From: UBA4582 sp013204195
GTDB taxonomy: Bacteria > Pseudomonadota > Gammaproteobacteria > Pseudomonadales > Azotimanducaceae
DNA length: 64,000 bases
Reading direction: 5' to 3'
Assembly (NCBI GenBank): GCA_963925735.1
Contig: CAWUUH010000009.1
Span: 1 to 64,000 of the forward strand
The notes beneath the pieces are model-generated. The model searched no databases. It was not told the DNA's origin and was given only the letters and a program-made list of their open reading frames with translations. Positions 34,333 through 43,742 of the stretch are shown here, piece by piece. Position 1 is the first letter of the stretch, and each line of letters begins with the position of its first letter. A program made the translations under genes and the position numbers.

Positions 34333-34955
34333 GTAGTTCCTGGCAGGAACGCACACTGGCGCTGGCCGGCTTGATTCAGACAGTCCAACAGGTCTCGAGT
34401 ATCGCCAGAACCGGCCTGCTTGCGAGAGACTCCATGGAACAGAGCCTGGCGAGTATTTTTGTCCAAAATCCGAGCACCGTTAGCGATGTGTACGCGGGTG
34501 CCCGCGGTGTACGCACTGGCCTCGGTGCGCTCGGCGATATGCTCAAAGGCTTCAACCTGCAGGATCACGGCGATCTGTTGCGCTATATGTTCGCTGTGAT
34601 CAGCTTGGAGCGCGCATTATCTGCTGACCCTGTCATGCTCAAGACGCTGGGCGAGCGAATTGCCAGTATTGAAGAACAACGTCTATTCAGGCAGCAGTAT
34701 CAGTCAGGCATTGACGACACCACTATCGTCGAGCTCGCCGAGCTTTACCAAGCAACCTTGGGCAAAATAGAGCCCAGAATTAAAGTTTCCGGAAGCCGCC
34801 AACAACTGCAGATACCCGCGAATATCAATCGAATTCGCGCGTTATTACTGGCTGCGGTTCGCGCCGCTGTACTCTGGCGCCAAGTGGGCGGGCGACGTTG
34901 GCAGTTCCTGACCAGCCGTGGACGTCTGCAAGAAGCATTAAACAATATTCTTTAG
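34329..34955 (+). CDS. hflD: High-frequency lysogenisation protein HflD
   Basis: A 208-residue helical, peripheral membrane protein. In E. coli HflD binds lambda CII; its normal cellular role is unclear. Family features: ERTLALAGLIQTVQQV at the N-terminus and KISGSRQQLQ-like KVSGSRQQLQIPANINRIRALLLAAVRAAVLWRQ segment near the C-terminus. It begins inside the end of mnmA, as in enterics and pseudomonads. Confidence 0.92.
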   Translation: MSSSWQERTLALAGLIQTVQQVSSIARTGLLARDSMEQSLASIFVQNPSTVSDVYAGARGVRTGLGALGDMLKGFNLQDHGDLLRYMFAVISLERALSADPVMLKTLGERIASIEEQRLFRQQYQSGIDDTTIVELAELYQATLGKIEPRIKVSGSRQQLQIPANINRIRALLLAAVRAAVLWRQVGGRRWQFLTSRGRLQEALNNIL

Positions 34956-35000
34956 TTTCAACACCTTAAAATTTTAAATTAATCATATATCGAGAATAAT

Positions 35001-36386
35001 ATGACGTTCAGCCCCCTGATGGCAGTGACCCCGATAGACGGGCGCTATGCCGACAAGACCACAGAACTCGGCAGTATTTTTAGCGAATTCGGCTTGATTC
35101 ATCATCGCGTGGTGGTGGAAATTCGTTGGTACCAGTTCCTTGCCGCCAACACTGAGATCAAAGAATTAGCCCCGTTATCAGCTGCGGCTACGGCTTATCT
35201 CGACGGCATTGTCGATAACTTCAACCTCAGCGATGCCGAACTCGTCAAAAACTTCGAGCGGACCACGAACCATGACGTCAAGGCTGTAGAGTACTTCATC
35301 AAACAACGTTTTCGCGAGAGCCAACAGGCGGAGTTAATCACGGGCCTGGAATTCGTTCACTTCGCCTGTACCTCTGAAGATATCAACAACCTCGCCTATG
35401 CGATGATGCTGGAAAAGTGCCGCTCTTCCGTCCTGAGCGTCCAATTGCCCGCCGTGATGGATCATCTTAAGAATTTGGCCCAGCAGTACGCGGCCGTACC
35501 GATGCTGTCAAAAACTCATGGCCAAATCGCCTCACCCACCACCATGGGCAAGGAATTCGCGAATGTCGTCGCGCGCTTACGACGCCAGTATGCGCAACTG
35601 ATGGCCGTACCCATTATGGGCAAGATCAATGGTGCTGTCGGCAACTATAATGCCCATGTCTCCGCCTATCCGGCTGCGGATTGGCTGGCGCTCAGCGAAC
35701 AGTTTGTCACCTCACTCGGCTTGGTCTGGAACCCTTACACGACTCAGATTGAACCCCACGACTACATCAGTGAACTTTTCGATGCTCTCGCCCGGTTCAA
35801 TACCATCTTGCTCGACCTTGATCGCGATATCTGGGCCTATATTTCCATTGGTTACTTTAAACAGCGCCAGGTCGCAGGTGAAACAGGATCGTCCACCATG
35901 CCCCACAAGGTCAACCCCATAGACTTTGAAAACTCAGAGGGCAACCTGGGTATGGCCAATGCGATTCTCAATCATATGGCAGAGAAACTACCAATCAGTC
36001 GTTGGCAGCGTGATCTGACAGATTCGACGGTTCTACGCAATCTTGGTAGCGGCATCGCCTACTCGCTGATCGCCTATAAATCGACACTCAAGGGGTTAGG
36101 CAAACTCGAACTTAACCATGGCGCCTTGCAGGCAGATCTGGACAACAGCTGGGAAGTCCTGGCGGAACCCATCCAAACCATTATGCGCAAATACAACATC
36201 GAAGAGCCTTATGAGAAACTCAAGGTACTCACCCGCGGTCAATCCCTGAATCAACAACGGATCGAGGCGATGATATTGACGCTGGACTTACCTGAAGAGG
36301 CCCGCCAACAAATTCTGGCGTTAACCCCAGCGAACTATATCGGCGAAGCCGTGGCACTCACTGAAAGGCTGTTAAATAATGTCTAA
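35001..36386 (+). CDS. purB: Adenylosuccinate lyase
   Basis: A 461-residue tetrameric lyase acting twice in purine synthesis (SAICAR to AICAR, adenylosuccinate to AMP). N-terminus SPLMAVTPIDGRY is typical for the gammaproteobacterial form. The superfamily signature is GSSTMPHKVNPIDFEN around residue 295, with the catalytic Ser in the mobile loop. The catalytic His is in SKTHGQIASPTT. ATG 35001, 45 bases after hflD. Confidence 0.96.
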   Translation: MTFSPLMAVTPIDGRYADKTTELGSIFSEFGLIHHRVVVEIRWYQFLAANTEIKELAPLSAAATAYLDGIVDNFNLSDAELVKNFERTTNHDVKAVEYFIKQRFRESQQAELITGLEFVHFACTSEDINNLAYAMMLEKCRSSVLSVQLPAVMDHLKNLAQQYAAVPMLSKTHGQIASPTTMGKEFANVVARLRRQYAQLMAVPIMGKINGAVGNYNAHVSAYPAADWLALSEQFVTSLGLVWNPYTTQIEPHDYISELFDALARFNTILLDLDRDIWAYISIGYFKQRQVAGETGSSTMPHKVNPIDFENSEGNLGMANAILNHMAEKLPISRWQRDLTDSTVLRNLGSGIAYSLIAYKSTLKGLGKLELNHGALQADLDNSWEVLAEPIQTIMRKYNIEEPYEKLKVLTRGQSLNQQRIEAMILTLDLPEEARQQILALTPANYIGEAVALTERLLNNV

Positions 36387-36422
36387 CTCGGCTTCGCGGC
36401 CCAACGAATCGATCAATCCATC

Positions 36423-37547
36423 GTGACCTGGTTCAAACACGCGGACATCACGTATGCACAATTCCAGCAGCACTACTGGCGAAAGCGCCCGTGGCACGGC
36501 GAAAATTTACTCGATAACGCCTTAAGTAACATCGATAAGACGCTGAATAATAATGCATTATTTTCTCTTTCCGGAGATCCTATCATTGAATCTCGAGTCA
36601 TCAGTGGCGCTCCAGCAGATTATCAGCTGGAACTAGGTCCTTTCGATATCGAGGGCCTGGCCAGCGGTGAAATGCTGATGATTCAGGGGCTGGAACAACA
36701 CCTTGAGGTCATCAGCGATCTTTTGACCAGCCATTTTGGGTTCCTGCCCCGCTGGCGTATTAACGACGTTATGGCCAGCTACGGTCATAACGGCGCTAGC
36801 TGTGGCCCCCATTTTGACCACTATGATGTCTTTCTACTCCAGATCCGCGGCGAAAAGCACTGGCAACTGGCGCCCGGGCCCTTTACCGACGATGACCTGC
36901 TGGCGGATGCTGATATCCGCCTACTAGCGACCTTTCCCTCCGGCGAAACACTCACTCAGCGCCCCGGAGACATCCTGTACATACCACCGGGTGTTGGCCA
37001 CTACGGGATAGCATCGGAAGACAGCCTGACACTCTCTATCGGTCTTCGAAATCCTACCCTGGCCGAAATGATATCCAGCCTGGCGGACCAAATTACCGAT
37101 GAGCTGGTAAACACCGAAACCCTCGATGATCGTCTAGGTGAACCGGCCAGCGGGTTGATGCCCGATGATATCCAACAATTACAAGCCAAGTTGATTCCTG
37201 AATTAACCCGCGCAGGCACCATCAGCCGCTGGTTCGGCTGTTACATGACCCAAGTGCAGGAACCAGACCTGATCACACCAGATGATGACGCGGTAATCCA
37301 CTGGCCAACGGCTAAGGGCACTTTAGTCTGTCATCTGCCAACTCGTCTTTGCCATCAGCAAGGCGCAGACTCTGGGATGATCTTCGTCAACGGCGTCGCC
37401 AGCGAAGTTGGCCCTGAAGTGCTTCGCTGGTTCTCCGTTTTAGAAACACTGCGTAGGATTGATCTAGCAGACATTCCCGCAGATCCATCACACCGGTCGG
37501 TGATCGACTGGTTGCTTCAGGAGGGTGCCGTTGCACTCATCCCTTAA
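36423..37547 (+). CDS. roxA: 50S ribosomal protein L16 arginine 3-hydroxylase RoxA
   Basis: A 374-residue JmjC-type 2-oxoglutarate oxygenase (YcfD/RoxA) that hydroxylates an Arg of ribosomal protein L16. The cupin metal ligands are in CGPHFDHYDVFLLQIRGEKHW (HxD) and GVGHYGIASEDSLTLSIG (His). C-terminal winged-helix-like region follows. Start is GTG 36423; N-terminal FQQHYWRKRPW matches the family. The gene after purB is this one in many relatives. Confidence 0.93.
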   Translation: MTWFKHADITYAQFQQHYWRKRPWHGENLLDNALSNIDKTLNNNALFSLSGDPIIESRVISGAPADYQLELGPFDIEGLASGEMLMIQGLEQHLEVISDLLTSHFGFLPRWRINDVMASYGHNGASCGPHFDHYDVFLLQIRGEKHWQLAPGPFTDDDLLADADIRLLATFPSGETLTQRPGDILYIPPGVGHYGIASEDSLTLSIGLRNPTLAEMISSLADQITDELVNTETLDDRLGEPASGLMPDDIQQLQAKLIPELTRAGTISRWFGCYMTQVQEPDLITPDDDAVIHWPTAKGTLVCHLPTRLCHQQGADSGMIFVNGVASEVGPEVLRWFSVLETLRRIDLADIPADPSHRSVIDWLLQEGAVALIP

Positions 37548-37621
37548 CCGCCCAGCCACCCGTCTTGTATTGACTCATGTCGAGCAAGCATCGAATCCCT
37601 GGCGCTGCCGAAGGTTCTTAC

Positions 37622-39106
37622 ATGTCAAATGATCTCCAGCTTAACCGTTGCCAGATAACCCACGTTGACTGGCGGGCGGCACAGAACACCTTGTCAAACT
37701 TGCGTCGACAGGTATTCATCATTGAGCAAGGCGTGCCTCAAGAGGAAGAATGGGACGGCCAGGACGAAACCGCCCAGCACTGGCTCGCGACTGATGCCGC
37801 TGGCATCGCCATCGGAACCGCTCGCCTCTTACCAAGCGGACAGATCGGCCGGATGGCGGTACTTAGCGACTATCGTGGCACTGGCATCGGGGCCACATTA
37901 CTGGGCGCAGCAGTTAACCATGCGCGCCATCTGGGATTTACCACTGTTTTCCTCAACGCTCAGACCCACGCTTTAGGTTTCTATCAGCGGGCGGGCTTTA
38001 CGGCTGACGGGGCTGAATTTATGGAAGCCGGCATCCCTCACTATCATATGACCCAGTCACTGATCCCGGCAGAAAGCCCACCTGTGCGCACAATCGAGGC
38101 ACCGGAGATCGCCCTGCTCGATTTCGACACCCTTGAGGCCGATTGGTCCGCTGACGGCGCAACCATCATCGCGGTTCGAGACCTGGTACTCAGTCAAGAG
38201 CTCGAGCAGCCCGCAGAGATACTCAATGACGATGCCGATAAAACCCACTTGCACTGGCATGCCAAGCACCCATCGGGCGAGACTATCGGTGTCGTGCGTA
38301 TGGATCTGGAAGGTAATATTTCGCGCTTGGCAGTCTTACCTGAACATCGCCATCGGGGCGTCGCTCGCGCACTTTTGGCCGCCGCGGTCGCCAGAGCCTA
38401 CCGTTTTGGTTTGCCCGAGGCGCAATTTTCGGGCCTACAAAACCTGGAGCGTTTATTTACCCAAAGCGGCTTTACTCCCACTGGCGAGCCATTCATGGCT
38501 CACGGTCATCCGCACCAGATATACCAAAAAGACCTGTCCGTGGGCAACATAGAGCATCAGCGGCGGGAACAAAGCAGCATCGCCGACGATACCGACATTG
38601 ATATTCGCACCGACAAATTGGCACGAGACCATCAACCGGTACGACTGAGTCAGGAAGCCGAATTTCGCCAGGTCATTCTCGACATGTGTCAGCAGGCCCA
38701 GCAATCGATTCGAATCTGGTCGCCAATGCTTGATCACAAGCTGTTCCACTCCGACGAACTCAGTGAATGTATCTCTGCCTTGGCCCGACGCAATCGCTAC
38801 ACCAGAATAGAGATTCTGCTGTATGACAGCCAGCGTGTAGTTAAGGCCGGCCATGCACTCGTGGATATCAGCCGCAAACTGTCGTCTTCCATCAGCATCA
38901 AGCTCGTCGACCCGGAACGCCGCCATCGGAATGACGAATTTGTTCTGGTGGACAATGAAGGCGTTATCTACCGATCGGATTTCGAGCAGTATGAGGGCAG
39001 CGCCAACTTTAGAGATATCACGACAAACAACCGTTTGGGTCGCCAGTTCAAGTCAGCCTGGGAAACCGGCTTGCACGACCCTAATCTGCGTCAACTGAAA
39101 ATATAG
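37622..39106 (+). CDS. Double GNAT acetyltransferase with C-terminal uncharacterised domain
   Basis: A 494-residue fusion. Residues 5-145 are a GNAT domain (LRRQVFIIEQGVPQEEEWDG, then AVLSDYRGTGIGATLLGA). Residues 170-315 are a second GNAT (LAVLPEHRHRGVARALLAA). Residues 335-494 are a domain whose IRIWSPMLDHKLFHSDELSE and FVLVDNEGVIYRSDF suggest a phospholipase-D-like fold with lost catalytic HKD; I recognise it only as a family-specific tail. Similar proteins follow this locus in pseudomonads. Start ATG 37622 was chosen on family fit and AAGG upstream. Substrate unknown. Confidence 0.8.
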   Translation: MSNDLQLNRCQITHVDWRAAQNTLSNLRRQVFIIEQGVPQEEEWDGQDETAQHWLATDAAGIAIGTARLLPSGQIGRMAVLSDYRGTGIGATLLGAAVNHARHLGFTTVFLNAQTHALGFYQRAGFTADGAEFMEAGIPHYHMTQSLIPAESPPVRTIEAPEIALLDFDTLEADWSADGATIIAVRDLVLSQELEQPAEILNDDADKTHLHWHAKHPSGETIGVVRMDLEGNISRLAVLPEHRHRGVARALLAAAVARAYRFGLPEAQFSGLQNLERLFTQSGFTPTGEPFMAHGHPHQIYQKDLSVGNIEHQRREQSSIADDTDIDIRTDKLARDHQPVRLSQEAEFRQVILDMCQQAQQSIRIWSPMLDHKLFHSDELSECISALARRNRYTRIEILLYDSQRVVKAGHALVDISRKLSSSISIKLVDPERRHRNDEFVLVDNEGVIYRSDFEQYEGSANFRDITTNNRLGRQFKSAWETGLHDPNLRQLKI

Positions 39107-39113
39107 CTGCCGG

Positions 39114-39602
39114 TTAACTGGGCATAGACAGGGCTTCGGCCGAGACCAATACACCATTGTTGTCGGCATAGAGATACTCGCCAGGGACATACTCGATGCC
39201 ACCGAATGTCACTCGCTCATTCAGCAATCCTATATCGCGCTTGACACTCTTCATGGGGTGACACGCCAGTGCCTGAACACCCAGGTCGATCAAACCAATG
39301 ATATCCACATCACGGATGCAGCCATTGATCACAATGCCCTGCCAATGGTTCTCAAAGGCCTTCTGGGCGAGGTTATCTCCCAGCAAGCCGCAACGCAGGC
39401 TACCGCCACCATCGACGACCAATACCTTGCCATGTCCCGGCAACGCAACCTGCTGAGCCACCAGGGAATTATCTTCATGGCATTTGATCGTGACGATCTG
39501 GCCACCAAAAGCACGGCGCCCACCAAAATTACGAAACACTGGCGCTGCCACCCGCACGAGATCCGGGTAAGCATCGCAAAGGTCGGGTAATACAATTTCC
39601 AT
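39114..39602 (-). CDS. rraA: Ribonuclease E activity regulator RraA
   Basis: A 162-residue trimeric protein that inhibits RNase E in E. coli and is related to HMG aldolases. The start LPDLCDAYPDLVRV and RNFGGRRAFGGQIVTIKC are typical. GHGKVLVVDGGGSLRCGLLGDNL is the core. ATG 39602 has GGAG six bases upstream; another ATG lies at 39614. Convergent with the GNAT gene, 7 bases apart. Confidence 0.93.
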   Translation of the reverse strand: MEIVLPDLCDAYPDLVRVAAPVFRNFGGRRAFGGQIVTIKCHEDNSLVAQQVALPGHGKVLVVDGGGSLRCGLLGDNLAQKAFENHWQGIVINGCIRDVDIIGLIDLGVQALACHPMKSVKRDIGLLNERVTFGGIEYVPGEYLYADNNGVLVSAEALSMPS

Positions 39603-39725
39603 ATCAATCTCCATCGCTATCAACAGGTCATTAAGCGGATCACAACCACCGTTCAGTAAGACGCAGCATTTGATCATCGACTAAAAGCCGCTAGACTCTA
39701 AGGCTAACTCGCTCAAAATGCCGCC

Positions 39726-40445
39726 ATGAGACAACCGTCCTGCGACACTCGCCACCTCAATACCCCGCTGCAGCGAGGCAGGTTGCGGCGACTCGCTCAC
39801 CGTCAGCTTTTAACATTCTGCATTTTGCTTATCACGGCGCCGGTGTCGGCAGACATTTACATCTACCACGGGCCTGATGGCGAGCGCCTTTTCGCTGACA
39901 AGCCGATCATCGCCTCAGCGCCGGAATATACCCTTATCAAGCATCGCCGCATCCGGGACAACGCCAGCCCTATTCTCGCCAATCGTCCCCTTAAAGGGGC
40001 CACACTAGGCCGCAGTGCAGCAGACTATCGCAACTTAATTGAGGACGCCAGTGACCAATACCAGATCGACCCCTTGTTGGTAGAGGCCGTGATTCAAATC
40101 GAATCAGGTTTCAACCCAAATGCGGTATCCGGTAAAGGCGCCGCGGGTCTGATGCAATTGATGCAAGACACCGCAGCCGACTATCACGTCAACGATCGGT
40201 TTAACCCCCGTGAAAACATTCATGCTGGCGTCCAGCACCTGCGCTATCTGATGGACCGTTTCAGTGACCAGGTTCCACTGGTACTGGCTGCCTATAATGC
40301 TGGCGCTGGCAGCGTTGACAAGTATCGCGGTATTCCACCGTTCCCCGAAACCCGTCGCTACGTCATCAAGGTGCTTGAGCATCACATTCAACTGCGGGCC
40401 ATCGACACCCATCGTCAACCCACTATGAGCGGCGGCGGTGGCTGA
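39726..40445 (+). CDS. Lytic transglycosylase with DUF4124-like N-domain
   Basis: A 239-residue murein transglycosylase. A basic N-terminus and a hydrophobic segment (residues 29-42) form a signal peptide ending near VSA-D. Residues 43-75 are a short DUF4124-type region (DIYIYHGPDGERLFADKP). The SLT domain has the catalytic Glu in VIQIESGFNPNAVSGKGAAGLMQLM and the AYNAGAGSVDKY motif. Acts on periplasmic peptidoglycan. Its stop abuts the Lrp gene stop. Confidence 0.88.
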   Translation: MRQPSCDTRHLNTPLQRGRLRRLAHRQLLTFCILLITAPVSADIYIYHGPDGERLFADKPIIASAPEYTLIKHRRIRDNASPILANRPLKGATLGRSAADYRNLIEDASDQYQIDPLLVEAVIQIESGFNPNAVSGKGAAGLMQLMQDTAADYHVNDRFNPRENIHAGVQHLRYLMDRFSDQVPLVLAAYNAGAGSVDKYRGIPPFPETRRYVIKVLEHHIQLRAIDTHRQPTMSGGGG

Positions 40446-40883
40446 TCAGCGGCGGAATTTGGTTTCCAAAATCAGGGATGAGTTTGTTCGCTCAACGCCC
40501 TGCAGATTACCAATTAAGTCCAGCACCTGACTAATTTCAGCCGTTGAACCGGCGGCGATCTCCGCCATCAAATCATAATCACCACTCACCGCATACAGCG
40601 CGTTGACCTGCGGAATGTTACGTAATTCCAGATGGGTACGACCGGTCAGCTTCTGATTGACCGTGATCAGCACATGGGCTGCGACCTGTTGGTCAGCATA
40701 TTCTGCGCCAAACAACACCGTATATCCCTGGATCGTACCCAGGGCCTCAAGGCGTTTGATTCGACTATTGATGGTAGAGCGCGAAACCCCCAGCTTGCGA
40801 GCGATCTCCGAGGTACTGCTGCGGGCATTGTCACGCAAGCTGGCGATTAACTGCTGATCGAGATACTTCACTAACTTGCTCAT
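40446..40883 (-). CDS. Lrp/AsnC-family transcriptional regulator
   Basis: A 145-residue regulator: helix-turn-helix at 18-45 (STSEIARKLGVSRSTINSRIKRLE), then an RAM/AsnC ligand-binding domain (NALYAVSGDYDLMAEIAAGS). It is divergent from a lysine-type dehydrogenase/ALDH7 pair across 122 bases, so it probably senses lysine or a related amino acid and controls that pair. That is inference from context. Confidence 0.9.
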   Translation of the reverse strand: MSKLVKYLDQQLIASLRDNARSSTSEIARKLGVSRSTINSRIKRLEALGTIQGYTVLFGAEYADQQVAAHVLITVNQKLTGRTHLELRNIPQVNALYAVSGDYDLMAEIAAGSTAEISQVLDLIGNLQGVERTNSSLILETKFRR

Positions 40884-40896
40884 TTTTGTCGTTAAT

Positions 40897-40925
40897 TTGC
40901 TCTATATTACTGCCAACTATTATAT
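40897..40925 (+). promoter_or_regulatory. Candidate promoter for the amino-acid catabolic pair
   Basis: TTGCTC (40897-40902), 17 bases, TTATAT (40920-40925), in an AT-rich gap opposite the lrp-like start. Reasonable sigma70 spacing but only moderate match. Confidence 0.35.
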
Positions 40926-41005
40926 TTCAGCTATTCATTCTGCACTATATCTTCGTGAAACTGGCCCGGTACCCAACATACTCAACACCCGCCGAGGAGC
41001 ACTGT

Positions 41006-42118
41006 ATGACCCAGCCAACCCCGATCGCCATTATCGGCGCCGGCAAGATCGGCGAAACGATCGTTGCTTTACTGCTAGAAACCGGCGACTACAGCGTCAC
41101 CTTGATCGATGCCTCGGCCGAGACATTGAATCAGTTTGAGGAACATCCCTTACTGAAACTCGTCCAGCAGGATGTGCAAGACGCCCCTATGCTCGAAAAA
41201 TCTATGGCGGGGCATTTCGCTGTCCTGAGTTCGACGCCGTTTTTCCTCACGAAAGTGATTGCCCAGGCAGCACTGAACGTCGGCTGTCACTATCTTGATC
41301 TGACAGAAGATGTGAATAGCACCGACTTTGTGCGAGAGATCGCCAAAACTGCCAAATCAGCTTTTATCCCACAATGCGGCCTCGCACCGGGTTTTATCTC
41401 CATCGTCACCCAGCACATTGCCAATGGCTTTGATGAACTGGACTCGATCCGCATGTGTGTCGGTGCGCTGCCGCTGTATCCATCGAATTCTCTGAACTAC
41501 AATTTGACGTGGAGTACGGACGGCGTCATCAACGAGTATTGTGAACCCTGCATCTGTATTGAGGATGGCAAGATGATTCACGCACCGGCATTGGAGAACC
41601 TGCAGCATTTTTCTATGGATGGCATTCATTATGAGACCTTCAATACCTCTGGCGGGATTGGCTCACTGGCAGAGTCTATGGTCAGCAAGGTCAAAAGTCT
41701 GAGCTATCAGACCATTCGCTACCCAGGTCACCGCGATATCATGAAAACCCTGCTCCACGACCTGCGGCTCAAAGATCGTCGAGACCTGCTCAAGGACGTT
41801 CTTGAGAACGCCGTTCCGGCCACCCTGCAAGATGTTGTCCTGATCTTCGTCACCGTCAGCGGCAAGAAAAACCGGCGTCTCATTCAAGAAACCTATGCCA
41901 ACAAAATCTACGGCAAGCAGATCAAGGGCGTGCAACGCAGCGCCATTCAAGTCACCACGGCCTCCAGTATCTGTGCCGTGCTCGATCTGCTCCACAACGG
42001 CCAGATTCCAACCCAAGGTTTCGTCATTCAGGAAGAGATTGATTTGGATCTGTTTCTCGGCAATCGATTTGGCCGGGTTTACGCTGCGCAGACGCATGCC
42101 AAAGGCTGCTCACACTAA
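41006..42118 (+). CDS. Saccharopine dehydrogenase-family oxidoreductase (lysine catabolism type)
   Basis: A 370-residue NAD(P)-dependent oxidoreductase. The Rossmann motif IAIIGAGKIGETIVALL is at the N-terminus, followed by the catalytic-domain pattern of saccharopine or lysine 6-dehydrogenases (FIPQCGLAPGFISIVTQHI, then ETFNTSGGIGSLAES, RYPGHRDIMKTLL). With the next gene it would take lysine, or saccharopine, to aminoadipate semialdehyde and on to 2-aminoadipate. Start ATG 41006 with GAGGAG upstream; the open frame to 40886 is leader. Which of the two substrates is used is not decidable here. Confidence 0.82.
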   Translation: MTQPTPIAIIGAGKIGETIVALLLETGDYSVTLIDASAETLNQFEEHPLLKLVQQDVQDAPMLEKSMAGHFAVLSSTPFFLTKVIAQAALNVGCHYLDLTEDVNSTDFVREIAKTAKSAFIPQCGLAPGFISIVTQHIANGFDELDSIRMCVGALPLYPSNSLNYNLTWSTDGVINEYCEPCICIEDGKMIHAPALENLQHFSMDGIHYETFNTSGGIGSLAESMVSKVKSLSYQTIRYPGHRDIMKTLLHDLRLKDRRDLLKDVLENAVPATLQDVVLIFVTVSGKKNRRLIQETYANKIYGKQIKGVQRSAIQVTTASSICAVLDLLHNGQIPTQGFVIQEEIDLDLFLGNRFGRVYAAQTHAKGCSH

Positions 42119-42132
42119 GATAGGAGTTAACG

Positions 42133-43647
42133 ATGAAAATCCAAACTGCAATAGCCGAGACACTGACAGCCATTGGTGTGGCTCCGGCGCGCTATACTCA
42201 AGGTGACCTGGCTGTCACGAGCCCAGTGGACGGCCGAGTTGTGGCCCAAGTTCACACCACCGCCCTGACCGAGGTGGACACCATTGTCGCTCAAGCCAGC
42301 ACGGCCTTTCAGGCCTGGCGTCAGGTTCCCGCACCCCGCCGAGGCGAATTGATTCGCCTGTTGGGCAATCACTTACGATTGCAGAAGGACAATTTGGGTC
42401 GGCTCGTCAGTCTTGAATCAGGCAAGCTACTCCAGGAAGGGTTGGGCGAAGTCCAAGAGATGATCGACATCTGTGATTTCGCCGTTGGCCTGTCTCGTCA
42501 GCTCTATGGTTTGACCATCGCATCGGAACGACCAGAGCATAAAATGCAGGAAAACTGGCACCCTCTGGGGCCGGTCATGGTCATCTCGGCATTCAACTTT
42601 CCTGTCGCCGTATGGTCCTGGAATACGGCATTGGCGATTGTCTGCGGTAATAGTGTAATCTGGAAGCCGTCGGAAAAGACCCCCCTGACAGCCCTTGCCT
42701 GCCAAGCTATATTCAGCGCAGCAATCGCTGAATTTGGTGATGCACCGGAACACCTGAGCCAGCTGCTGCTTGGCGATGCCAGCATTGCCAGCAAAGCATT
42801 GGATGATCCTCGAATACCCTTAATCAGCGCGACGGGCAGTTCGGCCATGGGCCGCGCGGTGGCGCCCAGGGTGGCTGCTCGTCTAGGCCGTACGATTCTC
42901 GAACTGGGGGGTAACAATGCCATCATTGTCTGCCCAAGTGCAGACCTTGATATGGCGGTACGCGCTATCGTCTTCGGGGCTGTGGGTACCGCAGGACAAC
43001 GTTGCACATCAACTCGCCGGCTGTTTGTTGAGGAATCCATCTATGCCGAATTGTACCAGCGACTGCAAGCAGCCTATGCCTCCGTCGCGGTTGGCAACCC
43101 CTTGGACGAGGGCACGCTGGTAGGACCGCTGATCGATCAACAGGCCTTTGAGCAGATGCAAGCTGCGCTGCAGACCGCCGCCGCTACTGGCGCCAAAATC
43201 ACCGGTGGTGACCGCGTGACCGTCGCCGGCCTCGAAGCCGCGTTCTATGTGCGACCAGCACTGGTCGCCATGCCGACCACAGAAGCCAACGTCAGCGTCG
43301 AAACCTTCGCGCCGATATTGTATGTCTTCAGTTACAAGACATTAAACGCGGCGATCGCCGCTAATAATGCGGTTCCCCAAGGTTTGTCCTCCGCTATCTT
43401 CACTAACGATGTCCGCGAGGCAGAGCGTTTCACTTCGGCGACAGGCAGTGATTGCGGTATCGCCAACGTCAATATTGGTACCAGCGGCGCAGAAATTGGC
43501 GGCGCATTCGGTGGCGAGAAAGACACAGGCGGTGGTCGCGAATCTGGTTCGGACGCCTGGAAAGGCTATATGCGCCGCAGTACCAATACCATCAATTACT
43601 CATCGGAGCTGCCCCTGGCCCAGGGGATCAAATTCGACCTGGCATAA
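42133..43647 (+). CDS. Aldehyde dehydrogenase, ALDH7 (aminoadipate semialdehyde) type
   Basis: A 504-residue ALDH of the ALDH7/antiquitin type (piperideine-6-carboxylate dehydrogenase). Catalytic Glu in ILELGGNNAIIV and Cys in GTAGQRCTSTRRLFVEE; NAD-binding SATGSSAMGRAVAPRV. The C-terminal ESGSDAWKGYMRRSTNTINYS is the ALDH7 signature. It starts 14 bases after the dehydrogenase with TAGGAG upstream, so the two are one operon. Confidence 0.9.
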   Translation: MKIQTAIAETLTAIGVAPARYTQGDLAVTSPVDGRVVAQVHTTALTEVDTIVAQASTAFQAWRQVPAPRRGELIRLLGNHLRLQKDNLGRLVSLESGKLLQEGLGEVQEMIDICDFAVGLSRQLYGLTIASERPEHKMQENWHPLGPVMVISAFNFPVAVWSWNTALAIVCGNSVIWKPSEKTPLTALACQAIFSAAIAEFGDAPEHLSQLLLGDASIASKALDDPRIPLISATGSSAMGRAVAPRVAARLGRTILELGGNNAIIVCPSADLDMAVRAIVFGAVGTAGQRCTSTRRLFVEESIYAELYQRLQAAYASVAVGNPLDEGTLVGPLIDQQAFEQMQAALQTAAATGAKITGGDRVTVAGLEAAFYVRPALVAMPTTEANVSVETFAPILYVFSYKTLNAAIAANNAVPQGLSSAIFTNDVREAERFTSATGSDCGIANVNIGTSGAEIGGAFGGEKDTGGGRESGSDAWKGYMRRSTNTINYSSELPLAQGIKFDLA

Positions 43648-43674
43648 GCGCGGCTCAAGCCTTAACGCTTTGAT

Positions 43675-43714
43675 AAAAAAACGGCGGACAGATTCATGAA
43701 GATTCTGCCCGCCG
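43675..43714 (-). terminator. Intrinsic terminator for prpC (and convergent ALDH)
   Basis: CGGCGGACAGA (43682-43692) pairs with TCTGCCCGCCG (43704-43714) with one mismatch. Read on the minus strand it is followed by seven Ts (A-run 43675-43681), a textbook terminator for the prpBC transcript. It lies between convergent genes and may also slow the plus-strand transcript. Confidence 0.85.
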
Positions 43715-43742
43715 CTTAGTTTACCGCTTGAACGAAGACGCT

